From: DATKRB01 sp036501425 | Lineage (GTDB): Bacteria; Actinomycetota; Acidimicrobiia; Acidimicrobiales; RAAP-2 | Length of the DNA stretch: 7,384 bases | Reading direction: 5' to 3' | Assembly (NCBI GenBank): GCA_036501425.1 | Contig: DASYAI010000063.1 | Location: 1-7,384, forward strand | Shown here: positions 5,415 through 7,384 of the stretch, piece by piece | Position numbering within the stretch: the stretch's first letter is position 1 | Layout: each line of letters begins with the position of its first letter | Made by a program: the position numbers and the translations under genes | Notes under the pieces: generated by a model | Databases searched by the model: none | Seen by the model: the letters and a program-made list of their open reading frames with translations, nothing else | Told to the model about the DNA's origin: nothing

Positions 5415-7384
5415 ATGGGACGTCGTCAGGACTACGACATTCAGACTAGATCGGGCGCCTCGGGCGGTCCGGGTCCTCGTCGGGCGCCCCGCCCGGGCGG
5501 CCGGCGGCTGAGCTCGTTGGTGATCGTCTCGGCCCTCCTCGTCGTGGCCGCCGTCGTCCCGATCGTCGCTCGCGGCACCACCACGGCCGCCTCGGGCGGC
5601 ACCGATCTTCGGGTCCTGCTCATCGGGACGTCGGACGACCCGGTGACCGGGGCGTGGGCATCGACGCTGTCGAGCGAGGGGGTGGCGTACACGGAGGTCG
5701 ATGCGACCGGAGCGCTCGGGTCCGAGACGGTGAGCCTACCGGCCCTCACCGATCCGAGCGACCCCACCCACGGCCTGTTCGACGGGGTGGTGATCGCCGA
5801 CTCGCCCGACGGGTTCGCCGCCGGGCAGCTGTCGGCGCTCTTCGCCTACGAGACGGCATTCTCGGTGCGCCAGGTCGACGGGGACACCTTCCCCAACGCC
5901 GCGGTGGGGCTCACCTGGATCGGGAATCCCCCGGCGCTGCCCGACCCGGCCAACCTGGCCGGGCCGGCGAGCACCGCCACCTTGACCACCGCCGGGCTCG
6001 CCACCTTCCCCTCGCTCGCCGGCCCGGTGCCCTTCGACGCCGGCAGCTACGGCTACCCCTCCACCGTGCTCTCGCCGCTGGCCCCAGGGGCGAGCGAGAC
6101 CCCGCTGCTCGACGACGCCGCGGGCAACGTGCTGGTGGGCCTCTACCAGCACCCCACCGCCGCCGCCGACCCGAGCGACCCCCAGGCGGGGGTGGCCGAG
6201 CTGTCGATCGACTTCAACTACAACGCCAGCCAGCTCCAGTGGCTGGTGCTCGGCCCGGGCCTGATCGACTGGGTGACCGGGGGGACCCACCTGGGGCTCT
6301 ATCGCAACTACATCGGCGAGGACGTCGACGACGTCTTCATCAGCGACAACGAGTGGAGCTCGACCGACCAGTGCACGCCGGGGGCGGCCGATCCCTCCGA
6401 CTACACCTGCCCGGCCGGGGTGGCCAACAACCCGGTCGACACGCCGCCCGACGTCCAGATGAGCGCGGGCGACGTGGGCTACGTGGCCAACTGGGAGGCG
6501 CAGAACCACTTCACCTTGGAGCTGGCCTTCAACGGCATCGGGGCCTGCACCTCGGGGGGCGCCGCCTCGGCCGCCGACTGCACCGGGTCGACCAGCGTCA
6601 ACGGCACCACCTACACCGACCCGGGGCACCTGAGCGACACCTCGTATCCCGACGACAGCGCCTTCGTGGACGCGCTGCTGGCCGACCAGGGGGACTTCGA
6701 CTGGATCACCCACACCTGGAGCCATGCCTTCCTCGGCTGCACCCAGTGGGCGCCCCAGGCCACCACCTCCATCAGCGCCGGCGCCGGGGGCACGCTTGCC
6801 CCGGGGAGCTACTTCTACGAGGTCACCGCGGCCACCGCCTACGGGGAATCCGAGCCCTCGGTCCCGCTCAGCGTCACCGTGGGGGCCGGCGGGTCGGTGA
6901 CCCTCAGCTGGCCCGACGCCACCAACGGGACCGGGGCCACCGGGTCCGGGCCCACCCTGGCCGACCTCGAGGCCAGTTTCGGGGGCGGGACCGGCTTCTG
7001 GGGCTACGACGTCTACCGCTCGACCAGCGCCAGCGGTCCATTCGGGCTGGTGGGCCAGGTGGCCGAGAGCGGCTCCCAGCCGTCCTACTCGTTCACCGAC
7101 CACGGAGCCAGCCCCGGTGACGAGCCCACCTCCAACGACAGCTTCCCCACCGCGACCGACCCGGGGATCGACTGCGCCTCGGGCACCGGCAGCTGGTACC
7201 CGGTGAGCTCGGGCACCGGGGCCGCGGCGTCGACCGACCAGTCGATCGACGCCGAGATCGGCCTGGACGACGCCTTCGCGGCCAACAACGGCCTCACCAA
7301 CTTCTTGCCCACCGCCGTGGTGACCGGGGAGCACTCCGGGCTCGAGTCCCCCAACATGCCCGCCGCGTTCGCCGACCTGGGCAT
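5415..7384 (+). CDS. Exported Agd3-like (CE18) exopolysaccharide deacetylase with inserted FnIII-like domain, partial
   Basis: At least 656 residues are encoded and the frame is open at the window end. A basic N-terminus (RR at 30-31) precedes a hydrophobic segment (about 33-51), a signal peptide or membrane anchor. Residues 64-168, from DLRVLLIGTS to AYETAFSVRQVDGDTFPNAA, resemble the N-terminal CBM87-like domain of Agd3, the Aspergillus galactosaminogalactan deacetylase. LGLYRNYIGEDVDDVFISD (293-311) matches the first metal/catalytic motif, with D305 and D306. DWITHTWSH (429-437) gives the HxxxH metal pair H433 and H437. Residues from about 611 with VVTGEHSGLESP (635-646) resume the deacetylase domain. 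Between them, about 446-587, lies a fibronectin-III-like insert. The protein would remove N-acetyl groups from an amino-sugar polymer outside the membrane. Six cysteines (320, 332, 378, 389, 442, 587) suit an exported, disulfide-bonded protein. The family call rests on recalled motif patterns; substrate is inferred. Confidence 0.75.
   Translation, partial: MGRRQDYDIQTRSGASGGPGPRRAPRPGGRRLSSLVIVSALLVVAAVVPIVARGTTTAASGGTDLRVLLIGTSDDPVTGAWASTLSSEGVAYTEVDATGALGSETVSLPALTDPSDPTHGLFDGVVIADSPDGFAAGQLSALFAYETAFSVRQVDGDTFPNAAVGLTWIGNPPALPDPANLAGPASTATLTTAGLATFPSLAGPVPFDAGSYGYPSTVLSPLAPGASETPLLDDAAGNVLVGLYQHPTAAADPSDPQAGVAELSIDFNYNASQLQWLVLGPGLIDWVTGGTHLGLYRNYIGEDVDDVFISDNEWSSTDQCTPGAADPSDYTCPAGVANNPVDTPPDVQMSAGDVGYVANWEAQNHFTLELAFNGIGACTSGGAASAADCTGSTSVNGTTYTDPGHLSDTSYPDDSAFVDALLADQGDFDWITHTWSHAFLGCTQWAPQATTSISAGAGGTLAPGSYFYEVTAATAYGESEPSVPLSVTVGAGGSVTLSWPDATNGTGATGSGPTLADLEASFGGGTGFWGYDVYRSTSASGPFGLVGQVAESGSQPSYSFTDHGASPGDEPTSNDSFPTATDPGIDCASGTGSWYPVSSGTGAAASTDQSIDAEIGLDDAFAANNGLTNFLPTAVVTGEHSGLESPNMPAAFADLG
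6750..7175 (+). other. Fibronectin-III-like domain inserted in the deacetylase domain
   Basis: Residues about 446-587 of the exported protein include LAPGSYFYEVTAATAYGESE (461-480), SVTLSWPDA (494-502), GYDVYRSTSASGPFGLVGQV (530-549) and YSFTDHGA (558-565). This strand pattern is typical of bacterial FnIII-type modules. A glycine/threonine-rich stretch (503-528) interrupts the middle. It follows the HxxxH motif and precedes the remaining deacetylase motifs, so it is an insert, not a terminal appendage. Such modules usually act as spacers or glycan/surface contacts. Confidence 0.6.

Larger units (their letters stand above)
5233..5415 (+). other. Candidate short leader ORF overlapping the deacetylase start (doubtful)
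   Basis: A 60-codon frame starts at GTG 5233 with AGGGA (5221-5225) seven bases upstream. It ends in a TGA at 5413-5415 that overlaps the deacetylase ATG as TGATG, the arrangement used for translational coupling. An inner ATG at 5248 follows a purine-rich AGAGGAAGGGA. The predicted peptide is basic and resembles nothing I recognise. Roughly a third of its codons end in A or T, far more than in neighbouring genes, which argues that it is not under protein-coding selection. I list it because the overlap is exact, not because I believe it is probably a gene. Confidence 0.2.

Noticed and set aside
5736..7334. A 532-codon open frame on the minus strand opposite the deacetylase gene
   Set aside because: It is a low-complexity Gly/Val/Arg-rich translation with no motifs, and is the expected antisense shadow of a high-GC gene whose plus-strand frame has clear family motifs.

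Overview
The window is very GC-rich, with codon third positions almost all G or C in the genes. It uses GTG as well as ATG starts and has tightly overlapping genes. The gene styles (a GT2 transferase with two C-terminal membrane segments, an LPG_synthase_TM flippase-like protein, a secreted Agd3-type deacetylase) suggest a high-GC actinobacterium. I cannot place it more finely from sequence alone.

Layout. Positions 1-4705 hold four genes on the minus strand. In transcription order they are a UDP-glucose 6-dehydrogenase (4705 to 3215), a 200-base gap with three GC-rich hairpins, a membrane-linked GT2 glycosyltransferase (3014 to 1968), an LPG_synthase_TM integral membrane protein (1971 to 730) and a GT4 glycosyltransferase that runs off the left edge (730 to 1). 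The last three are joined by GTGA and TGATG stop/start overlaps, so they are very probably one translationally coupled unit. Positions 4706-5414 are a 709-base divergent intergenic region with no convincing gene. It is rich in inverted repeats and carries a repeated GTCACCG element. From 5415 to the right edge a plus-strand gene encodes a large exported protein. I read it as an Agd3-like (carbohydrate esterase family 18) exopolysaccharide deacetylase, truncated by the window end.

How the parts may work together. The dehydrogenase would supply UDP-glucuronate. The GT2 and GT4 enzymes would use activated sugars on a lipid or nascent glycan. The LPG_synthase_TM protein is a membrane partner often found with such transferases. 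The divergent deacetylase would act outside the membrane, removing acetyl groups from an amino-sugar polymer. Together this looks like part of an exopolysaccharide or cell-surface glycan locus, although no polymerase or export gene is visible here. The most unusual feature is a fibronectin-III-like domain that appears to be inserted inside the deacetylase catalytic domain, bracketed by two cysteines.
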